From CBDAQV01 sp965199335 (GTDB lineage: Bacteria; Pseudomonadota; Alphaproteobacteria; CALMVH01): a DNA stretch of 64,000 nucleotides. The DNA lies in NCBI GenBank assembly GCA_965199335.1, contig CBDAQZ010000003.1:620001-684000 (forward strand), given 5' to 3'. Within the stretch, counting starts at the first letter, position 1. The number at the start of each line of letters is the position of its first letter. The notes under the pieces were generated by a model. That model was not told the DNA's origin, did not search any database, and saw only the letters and a program-made list of their open reading frames with translations. Made by a program: the position numbers and the translations under genes. Of this stretch, positions 24,985 through 33,300 are shown one piece after another.

Positions 24985-25476
24985 TCAGCTTGCGCCGCTT
25001 GCAAGCTTCGACGGCAGGGAGGCGATCACATCGTCCAGCAGGCGATCGCCGCCGCCCGATGCCAGTTTCTGCGCCAGAAGCTCTCCCGAAGCGGCAATCG
25101 CCAGGTCGACGGCGGTCGAGCGTACATCCGCCAGTGCGCTTGCCTCGGCCTGCGCTATGCGGTCCGTGGCCTGCTTCTCGCGGCGCGCGACATGGTCCTT
25201 CAAATCGGCTTCGGCCTGGGTACGCATCCGGGCTGCCTCGTCGCGGGCGAAGGCGACGATCTCTTCGGAATCCTTGGCCGCCGACTGGTGGCGCGCCTTG
25301 GCGTCGACCAGAAGGGCTTCGGCTTCCTGGCGCAGGCGATGCGCCTCGTCAAGCTCGCGCACGATACCGTCGCGGCGGGCATCGAGCCCGCCCGTTACTG
25401 CCTTGCGGGCCGGGCGGAATACCAGTGCCAGAAAGATGATGGTGGAAGCGACGATCCAGAGTTCGGCTGACGACAT
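24985..25476 (-). CDS. atpF: ATP synthase Fo subunit b
   Basis: 163 residues: a short N-terminal membrane helix (ELWIVASTIIFLALVF) then a charged coiled coil, the peripheral stalk of F-type ATP synthase. Paired with b' just upstream. The spacing to b' is three bases, so they are co-translated. The C-terminal end carries the region that docks on the delta subunit. The F1 genes are not in this window. Confidence 0.93.
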   Translation of the reverse strand: MSSAELWIVASTIIFLALVFRPARKAVTGGLDARRDGIVRELDEAHRLRQEAEALLVDAKARHQSAAKDSEEIVAFARDEAARMRTQAEADLKDHVARREKQATDRIAQAEASALADVRSTAVDLAIAASGELLAQKLASGGGDRLLDDVIASLPSKLASGAS

Positions 25477-25479
25477 ATA

Positions 25480-26064
25480 TTACTTCCTTGCTCCGGCGGC
25501 CCTGGAAACCGCGCTGCGGGCTTCTTCCCCGTTCGGGCTGACAGAGGCCACCTTTGGCAGGGCTTCGAGCAGAATGCCCGAGGCAATGTCCTCGATCGAC
25601 GACATCGCCTGGGCGCGCGCGGCCTGGATAGAGGCTTCCGCCGTTTCGATCCGTGTAGCAAGCTCGGCCGACAGCGACGCGTCACGCGCTGTAGCCTGGG
25701 TGCGAATATCGTCGTTTGCCGCCGCCACGACGGTGCGCGCCTGGTCGCGGGCCAAAGCCAGCGACAGGTCCAGCTCCGCCTTCAACTGCGCCGCATCGCC
25801 CGAGGCGGTGGTAGCGTGATTGAGGTCGTCGGAGATGCGGGCCTGGCGCGCTTCCAGTATGCGGTGCAGGCGCGGCATCGCGACTGTCAGCATAAAGCCG
25901 TAGAAAAGCGCAAAGAACACCGCCAGCCAGAATATCTGGCTGGGATAGCTCGACGGGTCGAGCTGCGGCATGCCCTTCTTCTCCGCCTCCGCCGCCCGGA
26001 CGAGTGCCGGGGCGAGGGAGAGGAGAAGGCTGATCAGGCCGGCGCTGGTGAGAGTGCGCCGCAT
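25480..26064 (-). CDS. atpG: ATP synthase Fo subunit b'
   Basis: 194 residues from ATG 26064: a signal-like hydrophobic N-terminus, then MPQLDPSSYPSQIFWLAVFFALFYGFML, which is the b' pattern (Q-DP..Y.SQ.FWL..FF) and the membrane helix, then a charged stalk. Alphaproteobacteria and photosynthetic bacteria carry b and b' as a heterodimer instead of b2. It lies between atpE and atpF. The symbol atpG for b' follows some annotations; atpF2 or atpX are used elsewhere. Confidence 0.9.
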   Translation of the reverse strand: MRRTLTSAGLISLLLSLAPALVRAAEAEKKGMPQLDPSSYPSQIFWLAVFFALFYGFMLTVAMPRLHRILEARQARISDDLNHATTASGDAAQLKAELDLSLALARDQARTVVAAANDDIRTQATARDASLSAELATRIETAEASIQAARAQAMSSIEDIASGILLEALPKVASVSPNGEEARSAVSRAAGARK

Positions 26065-26069
26065 CGGGT

Positions 26070-26297
26070 CTAGAATACGAACAGGATCAGGAAGGCGATG
26101 ACCAGCGCGAACAGAGCGATAGCTTCCGTCAGTGCGAAGGCAAGGAAGCCGACCTGGCGCAGGCCGGGGGCTGCCTCTGGATTGCGACCGACGGCGGCGA
26201 TCCAGGCGGCGAAAAGATTGCCAAGACCGATGCCGACGCCGAAGAGCGGCAGCACGGCGATACCGGCGGCGATCAGTTTTGCAGAAGCTGCGTCCAT
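26070..26297 (-). CDS. atpE: ATP synthase Fo subunit c
   Basis: 75 residues forming a helical hairpin: AAGIAVLPLFGVGIGLGN, the polar RNPEAAP loop (family motif R-N-P), and the second helix with LTEAIALFALV, whose Glu is the proton carrier. No sodium-type extra Gln or Thr pattern is obvious, so it is read as proton-linked. Between atpB and b' in the usual order. Length is standard. Confidence 0.97.
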   Translation of the reverse strand: MDAASAKLIAAGIAVLPLFGVGIGLGNLFAAWIAAVGRNPEAAPGLRQVGFLAFALTEAIALFALVIAFLILFVF

Positions 26298-26339
26298 ATC
26301 TTGAAAACTCCGAAAGTGAGGTTGTTTGGGTTGTGGGTG

Positions 26340-27149
26340 TTAGTGGTGAACGTCGACCGCATCGCGAAGATAGATGCAGCTCATGACGGCGAAAACATAG
26401 GCCTGCAGAACGGCGACCAGAAGCTCCAGCCCGGTCAGCGCGATGTTGACCGACAGCGGCAGCAGGCTGAGCACCAGGCCGAAGCCGGCCAGCAGCCCCG
26501 CCAGCAACACGCAGAAGCCGGCGAAGACGTGGATGATGACGTGGCCGGCCAGCATGTTGGCGAACAGACGGACCGACAGGCTGATGGGCCGCGACAGGAA
26601 GGAGATGATCTCGACCGGCACCATGATCGGCGCAAGCCACAGCGGTACGCCGGACGGCAGGAAGATGCCGAACCATTTCAGCCCGTTGCGGGCGACGCCG
26701 ATGACGATCACCAGGGCGAAGATGAACAGGGCCAGCGTCGCGGTGACGATGATGTGGCTGGTGTAGGTGAAGTTCAGCGGGATGAGACCCAGCACGTTGC
26801 CGAGCAGCACGATCATGAAGATCGAGAAGACCAGCGGGAAGAAGCGATGACCGTGATGACCGATATTGTCGTCGATCATGCTTTCGATGAACTGGTAGAT
26901 CGATTCGGCGGTCGACTGCAGGCGTCCGGGAACCAGCGCGGCCTTTGCCGTACCGGCGGTGAACAGCCAGACCGTGACCAGGAAGGCGAACAGCATCGCC
27001 AGCGACGAATTGGTGAAGGCAAGGTCGTAGCCGCCGACAGGCAGGCTGAACAACGGCCTGACGGCGAATTGTTCAAGCGGGCTCTCCATTTCCACGTCAA
27101 GCGTGTGGAACAGCAAACGGACGGCTAAATGTAGAAGCGGGCTGTGCAT
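26340..27149 (-). CDS. atpB: ATP synthase Fo subunit a
   Basis: 269 residues with about six membrane helices. The essential Arg of the proton path is in LSVRLFANMLAGHV. The N-terminus could start at ATG 27149, or at ATG 27089 (ESPLEQFAVRPL), which gives a more typical 249 residues; the first start has an AAGGA three bases upstream. The two candidate N-termini look alike (HSPLLHLAVRLL and ESPLEQFAVRPL), an internal echo that may be a short duplication. Works with the c ring in proton translocation. Confidence 0.93.
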   Translation of the reverse strand: MHSPLLHLAVRLLFHTLDVEMESPLEQFAVRPLFSLPVGGYDLAFTNSSLAMLFAFLVTVWLFTAGTAKAALVPGRLQSTAESIYQFIESMIDDNIGHHGHRFFPLVFSIFMIVLLGNVLGLIPLNFTYTSHIIVTATLALFIFALVIVIGVARNGLKWFGIFLPSGVPLWLAPIMVPVEIISFLSRPISLSVRLFANMLAGHVIIHVFAGFCVLLAGLLAGFGLVLSLLPLSVNIALTGLELLVAVLQAYVFAVMSCIYLRDAVDVHH

Positions 27150-27155
27150 CGATCC

Positions 27156-27524
27156 TTAAATCTCGTCCGGTTCGTCCTTGGATGCCGCCGGGCTTTTGCC
27201 TGGCTGCTTTTTGTAAGTTGCTCCGTAGCTCATGCCGTTCATTGCGCGGTAGACGTTCAGCAGCCCCGCGCCGAAGCCCAGGAACAGCATGACCAGCAAC
27301 GCGATCGGCGTGGTATGCAGCCAGCGGTCGAGCGCGATGCCTATCCCCAGTGAAACCAGCAGGGCGGCAACGAATTCGACGCCGCTGCGCATGCCGATAC
27401 CCATGGAGTCGTCGGGTGCCGTGCCTTGCGGCGCAGCAGCCGGCGACATGCGCCGTTTCGCCTCTTCCAGGCGCTGGTCCAGATCGCTCTGGCCCTGATC
27501 GTCGGGAGATGCTGGCAAAACCAC
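27156..27524 (-). CDS. atpI: ATP synthase assembly protein AtpI
   Basis: 122 residues from GTG 27524. The in-frame ATG at 27584 cannot be the start because it lies in the -10 of the promoter at 27580-27608. Two membrane helices (MGIGMRSGVEFVAALLVSLGIGIALDRW and ALLVMLFLGFGAGLLNVYRAM) with the alphaproteobacterial AtpI pattern; the protein helps assemble the c ring. First gene of the Fo operon and six bases before atpB. Confidence 0.85.
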   Translation of the reverse strand: MVLPASPDDQGQSDLDQRLEEAKRRMSPAAAPQGTAPDDSMGIGMRSGVEFVAALLVSLGIGIALDRWLHTTPIALLVMLFLGFGAGLLNVYRAMNGMSYGATYKKQPGKSPAASKDEPDEI

Positions 27525-27579
27525 CTTCGAAACAACGGTACATGAGCCCTGCCGGCGGTTGCCGGGCGAAGGCGTGCGG

Positions 27580-27608
27580 ACCATACGGAGCGTTGGAATA
27601 GCTGTCAA
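27580..27608 (-). promoter_or_regulatory. Fo operon promoter
   Basis: Reading the minus strand: TTGACA (27603-27608), 17 bases, then TATGGT (27580-27585). A second TTGACA lies 11 bases further upstream (27614-27619). This is a textbook sigma-70 promoter for atpI and the genes after it, and it decides the atpI start. Confidence 0.7.
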
Positions 27609-27639
27609 GCGCCTGTCAAGCGCCGGGCAAGCACCGGGT

Positions 27640-28605
27640 TCATTGCATCGGCAGGCGCTGGAAAAAACTGATATGGACCGCGCGCCATGCCGGATAATAC
27701 TGTACCGGCAGGTGAATATGGGCACAGACCGGGTTGGCCAGCGCATTGAGCAATTTGCGCGAGGCTTTCTGGTAACCGGGATCGGCCCCGAATTCGCTCT
27801 GGTTCGTCAACTGTGCCGTAAGCAACGTCCCCTGGGGTGAAAAGGTGACGTTCGCCTCGACCGACAGATTCGGATTGGGGGAGGAGATCGGCACCACGCC
27901 GCAGCTGATCAGCCGCAAAAGGAACTCATGCAGATCGCCGGAATCGCTGGAACGCACGAAGCCCCCCAGCTGTAATTCGAGATATTGCGGATGACGGCGC
28001 CCATCCCTCATCGACCCGCTGCCGGTCGGTCCCATCCCCCCTAGATTGGGACCGACGGCCGATTCTTTTATGCCGTCATCGGGAACGGGATCGGGCGGTC
28101 CCGGCTGAGCCTGGGCGACCGGGCTGGGCTGGGTGCCGGGCGAGGAAGACTGCGTTATCGACTGGCTGGCATCGGCGCTTTGTTCGGCCTGGGAGGGTTG
28201 CGCGGTGGCGAACGGGTTGAAACTGGGATCGAAAGGAAGCGCGTCGGAGGATGTATCCTGCACCTGTTGCTGGGGTTGTGCCGGCGGCGGCCCAACCTGG
28301 CTTTCCTGGGCAGGTTGCGGCGCAACCGGAACCGGCTGCTGGGCGGCGGCCTGCGAGAGCACGACAGGGTCGGTCTCCTTTGTTTCCACCAAAGTGACGG
28401 AAATCGCCTTCTGTTTGGTCGGTTCGCCGAAATTGTAGCTGCGAAGATGGGGCAGGCCGACGATCAGGATCGCGATGACAAGCGCATGTACCAGAAGCGA
28501 AACAGCCACCGCTCGGTTTGGTGGCTGCTTGCTGGCGGCGACATGGATCGAGGAGGATGTCCCTGACGAATCCCCAGGCTCGTCGCTATGGAGCTCCTCG
28601 CTCAC
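27640..28605 (-). CDS. TonB-like energy-transducer protein
   Basis: 321 residues: a charged N-terminus, one membrane helix at about 32-54 (AVAVSLLVHALVIAILIVGL), a long Pro/Gln-rich stretch (about 85-190) and a C-terminal domain (about 200-321) with ending VCAHIHLPVQYYPAWRAVHISF. This is the TonB/TolA layout, which carries inner-membrane energy to outer-membrane transporters. The usual TonB C-terminal YP motif is not clear, so TolA-like is also possible. Starts with a GTG overlapping the smc stop by four bases. No exbB or exbD nearby. Confidence 0.7.
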   Translation of the reverse strand: MSEELHSDEPGDSSGTSSSIHVAASKQPPNRAVAVSLLVHALVIAILIVGLPHLRSYNFGEPTKQKAISVTLVETKETDPVVLSQAAAQQPVPVAPQPAQESQVGPPPAQPQQQVQDTSSDALPFDPSFNPFATAQPSQAEQSADASQSITQSSSPGTQPSPVAQAQPGPPDPVPDDGIKESAVGPNLGGMGPTGSGSMRDGRRHPQYLELQLGGFVRSSDSGDLHEFLLRLISCGVVPISSPNPNLSVEANVTFSPQGTLLTAQLTNQSEFGADPGYQKASRKLLNALANPVCAHIHLPVQYYPAWRAVHISFFQRLPMQ

Positions 28606-31600
28606 GCGCTGGCTCTTTCCATCGGCGGTATCTCGTCTTCCGCCCGCTCATAGCCCGCGAACATCTCCGCCTGTCGCAGATCCACCGAAACCAGCATGGA
28701 GACGCCGCGCTCGGCCATGGTGACGCCGTAGAGCCGGTCCATGCGCGCCATGGTGACGCGGTGGTGAGTGATGATCAGGAAGCGCGTACCCGTGGTGCTC
28801 GATATCTCGTCCAGCAGGTCGCAGAAGCGGGTCACGTTGGCATCGTCCAGCGGTGCGTCGACTTCGTCCAGAACGCACACCGGTGCGGGCGTGGCCAGGA
28901 ACATGGCAAACAGCAGGGCCAGCGCGGTCAGCGCCTGTTCGCCGCCGGACAGAAGCGACAGATTCTGCAGCGTCTTGCCCGGCGGGCTGGCGAAGATTTC
29001 CAGCCCCGCCTCCAGCGGATCCTCCAGGTTGGTCAGCGCCAGCTCCGCCTCGCCGCCGCCGAACAATGTCGTGAAAAGGCGCTTGAAGTGAACGCGCACC
29101 ACCTCGAAGGCAGCGCCCAGCCGTTCGCGCGCCTCGCGGTTCAGCTTGCCAATGGCCTGGCGCAGGCGCACGATGGCCTCGGACAACTCCGCCGATTCGC
29201 TTTCGATCCTAGCGATTTCCGTTTCCGCTTCCTGCAATTCGATCTCGGCGCGCAGATTGACCGGGCCGATCGCCTCACGCTCGCGCGTCAGGCTGGCAAG
29301 CCGGCCTTCAAGCTGCGCGCGGTCGGGCTGGTTGCCGTCGAAGGCGACGGTCTCCGCAAGGGCCTCGGCCGATACGTTGAGCTTTTCGGCGATCCGCGCC
29401 TGCACCTCCTCGACCGCCTCGTTCGCGGCGCCGGTGCCGGCTTCGGCCCGTACCCGCTCCTCGCGCGTGGCCGCCAGCTTCTTCTCGGCGTCGCGCGCCA
29501 GGCGGCGGCGTTCGGCCAGGTCCATCTCGGCGCGAATAAGCGCGTCGGAGCGCACCCGGTTCGCCTGCTCGGCGTGACCCAGCGATTCTATCACCACGGC
29601 CAGGTCCCGCGCGATGTGATCCGGCCTGTCGCCCGCCGTTTCCAGACGCGCCTGCGCCTGCTCGATCCGGCGTTCCAGCTCGGCCACGCGCTGGGCGCGG
29701 GTTTCGATCCGGTTCTGCCACGACGAACTCTCGTTCGCGGCGGCTTCCAGCCTTGCCGCCAGCCTGTCGCTCTCGCGCCGTGCATCGACGACAGCCTGCC
29801 CTGCCCTGGCAAAAAGATCGCGGGCCTCTCCCAACGCCTGCGCCGACAAGTGCTGCGCAGTCCGCGCGGCGGCCAGGTCGGGCAGTTCGTCCCGTTCCTT
29901 GTACAACACCTCGCAGGTCTCGCCGGTTGTCTGTGCCTCGCGTTCCGCGACCGCCAGGGCTTCCCGCAACTGGCGGTCGCGGCGCAAAGCGGCCTCGGCA
30001 CGGGTCCGCGCCTCGGCAAGAGCCGATTCGCGGCGTTGCGACTCCCTCAGCGCCGCGCCTGCCGCATCCAGCGCCGCGCGTTCCTGCGCCTGTGCGCTTG
30101 CAAACCGGCCCTGGTGCTCGGCCAGCACGGCCTGCGCCTTGGCTGCAGCCTCGACCGCTTCGGCAAGCCGCGCGCGCAAGTCCACCAGCCGGTTACGCTG
30201 CGCCAGGGCGGCGGCGATGGGATCCGTCGCCTTCAGCCCCGCCTCGCGCACCAGCCCGTCCCAACGGAACAGCGCACCCTCGCGCGTTACGATCGACTGG
30301 CCGGGCAGCAGATTCGCCTGCAGCGCCATTGCCTGGTCGCGCGGCGCGACGCCGACACCCGCCATGGCACGGCCAAGAGCCGCCGGGATCGTGACGGCAT
30401 CGCTCAGCGGCTCGGTGCCTTTCGGCGGCTCGCCGATAGCCGGCAGTTCGACCCAGCGGTGCGCGGCGTCGGCTTTCAGGCTGGCCTTGGATTCCTCGCC
30501 CAGCGCCACAGCCAGCGCCGCCTCATAGCCCGGCTTGGCGCCGATCTGGGCTGTGACCGGGTTCGTCCCCGCCTGCGGCGTGCTGCCGGCAAGGCCTGCC
30601 TCCACGCCGGCGATTTCCGCCTTCAGACGTGATTCGGCATCCCTGGCCGTGCTTGCGTCGTTGCGCGATTGCGTCAGCGCCGTCTCGCTTTCGGCGCGTT
30701 GCCGAGCTGCCGGCTCGATCGCCGCCTGCGCCGTTTCCAGCAAAGCCCGTGCCTCCGCGGCCTGATTTTCCAAAGCCTCGATGTCGTCGGTTTCGGTCCT
30801 GGCCAGGTTCGCAACCTCCTGCCGCGCTCGCTCGAAGACGGAAGCCGCCTGCTGGCGCCGCGCCTCGGCATCGCGGATCTGCCGCAGCAGGGCGGCCTCG
30901 CGCGCCTCGGCCTCCGCGATGACGGCGCGGGCGGCCAGCGAGGCTTCCTCCGCCGTCGCAACCACGGCGCGTTGCGCGGCTTCGGCGGCGCTCGCCTGTT
31001 CGAGGGCCTGCGCCGCCTGCGGCTTGCGCTGCGCGATCTCGGCCGTTTCCTGTTTCAGCCGCGTGATCGCCGCGTCGGCCTCGGCGCGTTCGCGCGTTTC
31101 ATGCTCCAGGTCGGTGTTCGCCTGCGCGATCTCGCGCGTCGCCTCGGCCCTGCCGGCTTCGATCTGACTACGCTCACTTTCCAGGGCGTGCTGGCGCTGG
31201 GTCAGGCTGCGGACCGTCTGCTGGGCCTCATGCTCCGCCTGCCTGAGGGAGACGATGTCGGATTCGCCCGCGCTTTCGCGCGCTGCGGTGGATGCGACGG
31301 CGATCATCGCGTCCCTGACCGCCGCCTCGGCGACACCCAGCGCATCGCCGGCCTGCTGCTGACGCGCAATGGCCTCGATCCAGGCGCAATGCAGCAACAG
31401 CGCCTCGATTTCGCGCATCCGTTCCGCCGCCTGACGGTATTTCTCCGCCTGGCGCGCCTGGCGCTTGAGGCCGGCCTCCTGTCCACGCAGGGTTTCCAGC
31501 ACCCGGCCCAGCTGTTCGAGGTTGTTTTCCGCCGCCTTCAGTTTCAGCTCGGCTTCGTGGCGGCGCGATTGCAGCCCGGCGATGCCGGCCGCGTCTTCCA

Positions 31601-32090
31601 GGATGAAGCGGCGCTCGGACGGCTTGGCGGCGATCAGGGCCGAGATGCGGCCCTGGCTGACCATGGCGGGCGAAGAGGCGCCGATGGCGGCGTCGGCGAA
31701 CAGAAGCTGCACGTCTCGGGCGCGCACGGGCCTGCCGTTGACACGGTAATCCGACCCCGCCCCACGCTCGATGCGGCGGCGTACCTCGATCTCCTCGAAC
31801 TTCTCGAAGATCGCGGGTATCGGGCCGCCGTCATTGGTCAGGGTCAGCACTACCTCGGCGATGTTGCGGGCCGGACGCCCGCCGGAACCGCCGAAAATGA
31901 CATCGTCCATCTCGCCGCCGCGCATGCGCTTGGCAGAGGTTTCGCCCATGACCCAGCGCAGGGCCTCGACGATATTGGACTTGCCGCAACCGTTAGGGCC
32001 GACGATCCCCGTCAGGCCATGGGGGATTTCCAGCTCTGTCGATTCGACAAAGGATTTGAAGCCGCTGAGTCTGAGAGTCCGGAATTGCAA
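28602..32090 (-). CDS. smc: Chromosome segregation ATPase SMC
   Basis: 1162 residues: Walker A GPNGCGKSN at 31-39, two long coiled-coil arms separated by a hinge (around the middle, with the GYEAALAVALGEE block), then the signature LSGGEQALTALALLFAMF and Walker B VCVLDEVDAPLDD. Full length for bacterial SMC, which condenses and untangles the chromosome with ScpA and ScpB. Cytoplasmic. Upstream dsbA is six bases away; the TonB-like gene follows. Confidence 0.98.
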   Translation of the reverse strand: MQFRTLRLSGFKSFVESTELEIPHGLTGIVGPNGCGKSNIVEALRWVMGETSAKRMRGGEMDDVIFGGSGGRPARNIAEVVLTLTNDGGPIPAIFEKFEEIEVRRRIERGAGSDYRVNGRPVRARDVQLLFADAAIGASSPAMVSQGRISALIAAKPSERRFILEDAAGIAGLQSRRHEAELKLKAAENNLEQLGRVLETLRGQEAGLKRQARQAEKYRQAAERMREIEALLLHCAWIEAIARQQQAGDALGVAEAAVRDAMIAVASTAARESAGESDIVSLRQAEHEAQQTVRSLTQRQHALESERSQIEAGRAEATREIAQANTDLEHETRERAEADAAITRLKQETAEIAQRKPQAAQALEQASAAEAAQRAVVATAEEASLAARAVIAEAEAREAALLRQIRDAEARRQQAASVFERARQEVANLARTETDDIEALENQAAEARALLETAQAAIEPAARQRAESETALTQSRNDASTARDAESRLKAEIAGVEAGLAGSTPQAGTNPVTAQIGAKPGYEAALAVALGEESKASLKADAAHRWVELPAIGEPPKGTEPLSDAVTIPAALGRAMAGVGVAPRDQAMALQANLLPGQSIVTREGALFRWDGLVREAGLKATDPIAAALAQRNRLVDLRARLAEAVEAAAKAQAVLAEHQGRFASAQAQERAALDAAGAALRESQRRESALAEARTRAEAALRRDRQLREALAVAEREAQTTGETCEVLYKERDELPDLAAARTAQHLSAQALGEARDLFARAGQAVVDARRESDRLAARLEAAANESSSWQNRIETRAQRVAELERRIEQAQARLETAGDRPDHIARDLAVVIESLGHAEQANRVRSDALIRAEMDLAERRRLARDAEKKLAATREERVRAEAGTGAANEAVEEVQARIAEKLNVSAEALAETVAFDGNQPDRAQLEGRLASLTREREAIGPVNLRAEIELQEAETEIARIESESAELSEAIVRLRQAIGKLNREARERLGAAFEVVRVHFKRLFTTLFGGGEAELALTNLEDPLEAGLEIFASPPGKTLQNLSLLSGGEQALTALALLFAMFLATPAPVCVLDEVDAPLDDANVTRFCDLLDEISSTTGTRFLIITHHRVTMARMDRLYGVTMAERGVSMLVSVDLRQAEMFAGYERAEDEIPPMERASA

Positions 32091-32096
32091 GCGCGC

Positions 32097-32771
32097 TTAC
32101 GGCTGTTTCTTCGCGAGCATCCCTTCGATGGTCGCCTTGAACTTGTCATAGGACACGGCCCCGTCGATCCTGTCCGCGCCGTCGTTCAGGATGAAGGTCG
32201 GCGTCGAGACGACCTTGTAGGTCTCGCTCGCCTTCTGCACCCCGGCTACGATGAACGTTTCCAGGTCCTTGTTGGCGAAGCAGGCGTTCAGCTCGGCCTC
32301 GCTCATGCCGGCGAACTTGCCCAGCGGCTTCAGGGACGCCACGGGATCGGTGGAGAGCGCCCATTGCTCCTGCGCCTTGAACAGCATGTCGACCAGCGCG
32401 AAATATCTTTCGGGTGGCGCGCACCGGACCATCTCGGCCGCCTGAAGTCCCGGCTTGTCGAAGGGAAAGTCGCGGCTGATGAACAGCACCTTGCCGGTGT
32501 CGATGTAGTCGGCCTTCAGCTGCGGAAAGGTTTCCTGGTAGAACTTGGCGCAGTGCGGGCAGGTAAGCGAGAAATACTCGTACATCTTGATCGGGGCCTT
32601 GGGATTGCCCATCTGGCGCTCGGCATAAAGCGGCCCGGATGGGGTTGCCGTTTCGGCGGCCGCGGTCGCGGGCGTACTGGCCGCGCGCGCGGTTACCTGC
32701 CAGGCGACGGCGCCCAGAATTACCGCAGCCACTGCAAGCGCGACCAGCCGTTTGGAAAAATCCTTGTTCAT
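32097..32771 (-). CDS. DsbA-family thiol:disulfide oxidoreductase
   Basis: 224 residues with an N-terminal hydrophobic anchor or signal (about 9-30) and a thioredoxin-fold DsbA domain: the active site TCPHC in EYFSLTCPHCAKFY, and the cis-Pro in VVSTPTFILN. It should oxidise or isomerise cysteines in periplasmic proteins. The order DUF721-dsbA-smc is common in alphaproteobacteria. A dedicated DsbB was not seen in the window. Confidence 0.92.
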   Translation of the reverse strand: MNKDFSKRLVALAVAAVILGAVAWQVTARAASTPATAAAETATPSGPLYAERQMGNPKAPIKMYEYFSLTCPHCAKFYQETFPQLKADYIDTGKVLFISRDFPFDKPGLQAAEMVRCAPPERYFALVDMLFKAQEQWALSTDPVASLKPLGKFAGMSEAELNACFANKDLETFIVAGVQKASETYKVVSTPTFILNDGADRIDGAVSYDKFKATIEGMLAKKQP

Positions 32772-32808
32772 CGTGCGTTCCTGCCAGATTTAATCATATC
32801 GTCCCAAC

Positions 32809-33261
32809 TTACCGCGCGCCCATGGCCTGTCCAAGCCTTATCAGGGCGGCTTTCAGGTCGGAATCGGCGATGGACTCCACCTTGGCTTCAATATCCGCCG
32901 AGTTCAAGGCCGAATGCCGTTCGGGTTCGATCGCCTTTACCCGCTGCGGCAAGGTTCGGGCCGACAGACGCAGTTCACCGACCGCCCTATAGCCGAAAAA
33001 GGAATTGATTCGCGCGATCAGCATCGGCGCTTCGTGCTGGAATTCCGTTTTCCAAGCGGAGGGCATGGCAAGATGCAGTACGGCCGGCTGGTCCCGGCCG
33101 CCGGGGGCGCGCGCCAGCTTGACGGGGATGGAGACGGCGGCGAGTGTCTGCCCCGCTACCGTTTCCCACGCTCCCAGCAACGCGCACAGCGCGGCCGCCT
33201 TGCGGGTCAGGGCCTGGTTGGTAATCCTGCTTATGGCGGAGGAAAGGGGTTGCACGGCCAT
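32809..33261 (-). CDS. DUF721 (DciA-like) protein
   Basis: 150 residues. The central part (LGAWETVAGQTLAAVSIPVKL...GGRDQPAVLHLAMPSAWKTEFQHEAPMLIARIN) is the DUF721 core, related to DciA, which loads the replicative helicase. The C-terminal tail is charged and unstructured. Divergent from mutY with a 39-base gap containing a near-palindrome. Whether it loads helicase in this organism is inference. Confidence 0.85.
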   Translation of the reverse strand: MAVQPLSSAISRITNQALTRKAAALCALLGAWETVAGQTLAAVSIPVKLARAPGGRDQPAVLHLAMPSAWKTEFQHEAPMLIARINSFFGYRAVGELRLSARTLPQRVKAIEPERHSALNSADIEAKVESIADSDLKAALIRLGQAMGAR

Positions 33262-33273
33262 CGTAAGGGCGCA

Positions 33274-33297
33274 TTTTAATCGCTATATCGATTTAAA
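33274..33297. promoter_or_regulatory. Near-palindrome between dciA-like and mutY
   Basis: TTTTAATCG (33274-33282) faces CGATTTAAA (33289-33297) across six bases. Eight of nine base pairs match. It lies four bases before the mutY ATG and within the only shared regulatory gap, so it may be an operator or overlapping promoters. Confidence 0.4.
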
Positions 33298-33300
33298 GCC

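Noticed and set aside
27097..27543. A separate gene at the atpI locus in another frame
   Set aside because: It overlaps atpI and atpB, lacks any family motif and its start falls in the atpI leader.
28518..33008. Two long plus-strand frames antisense to smc and its neighbours
   Set aside because: They mirror the SMC coiled-coil codons and carry no recognisable domain.
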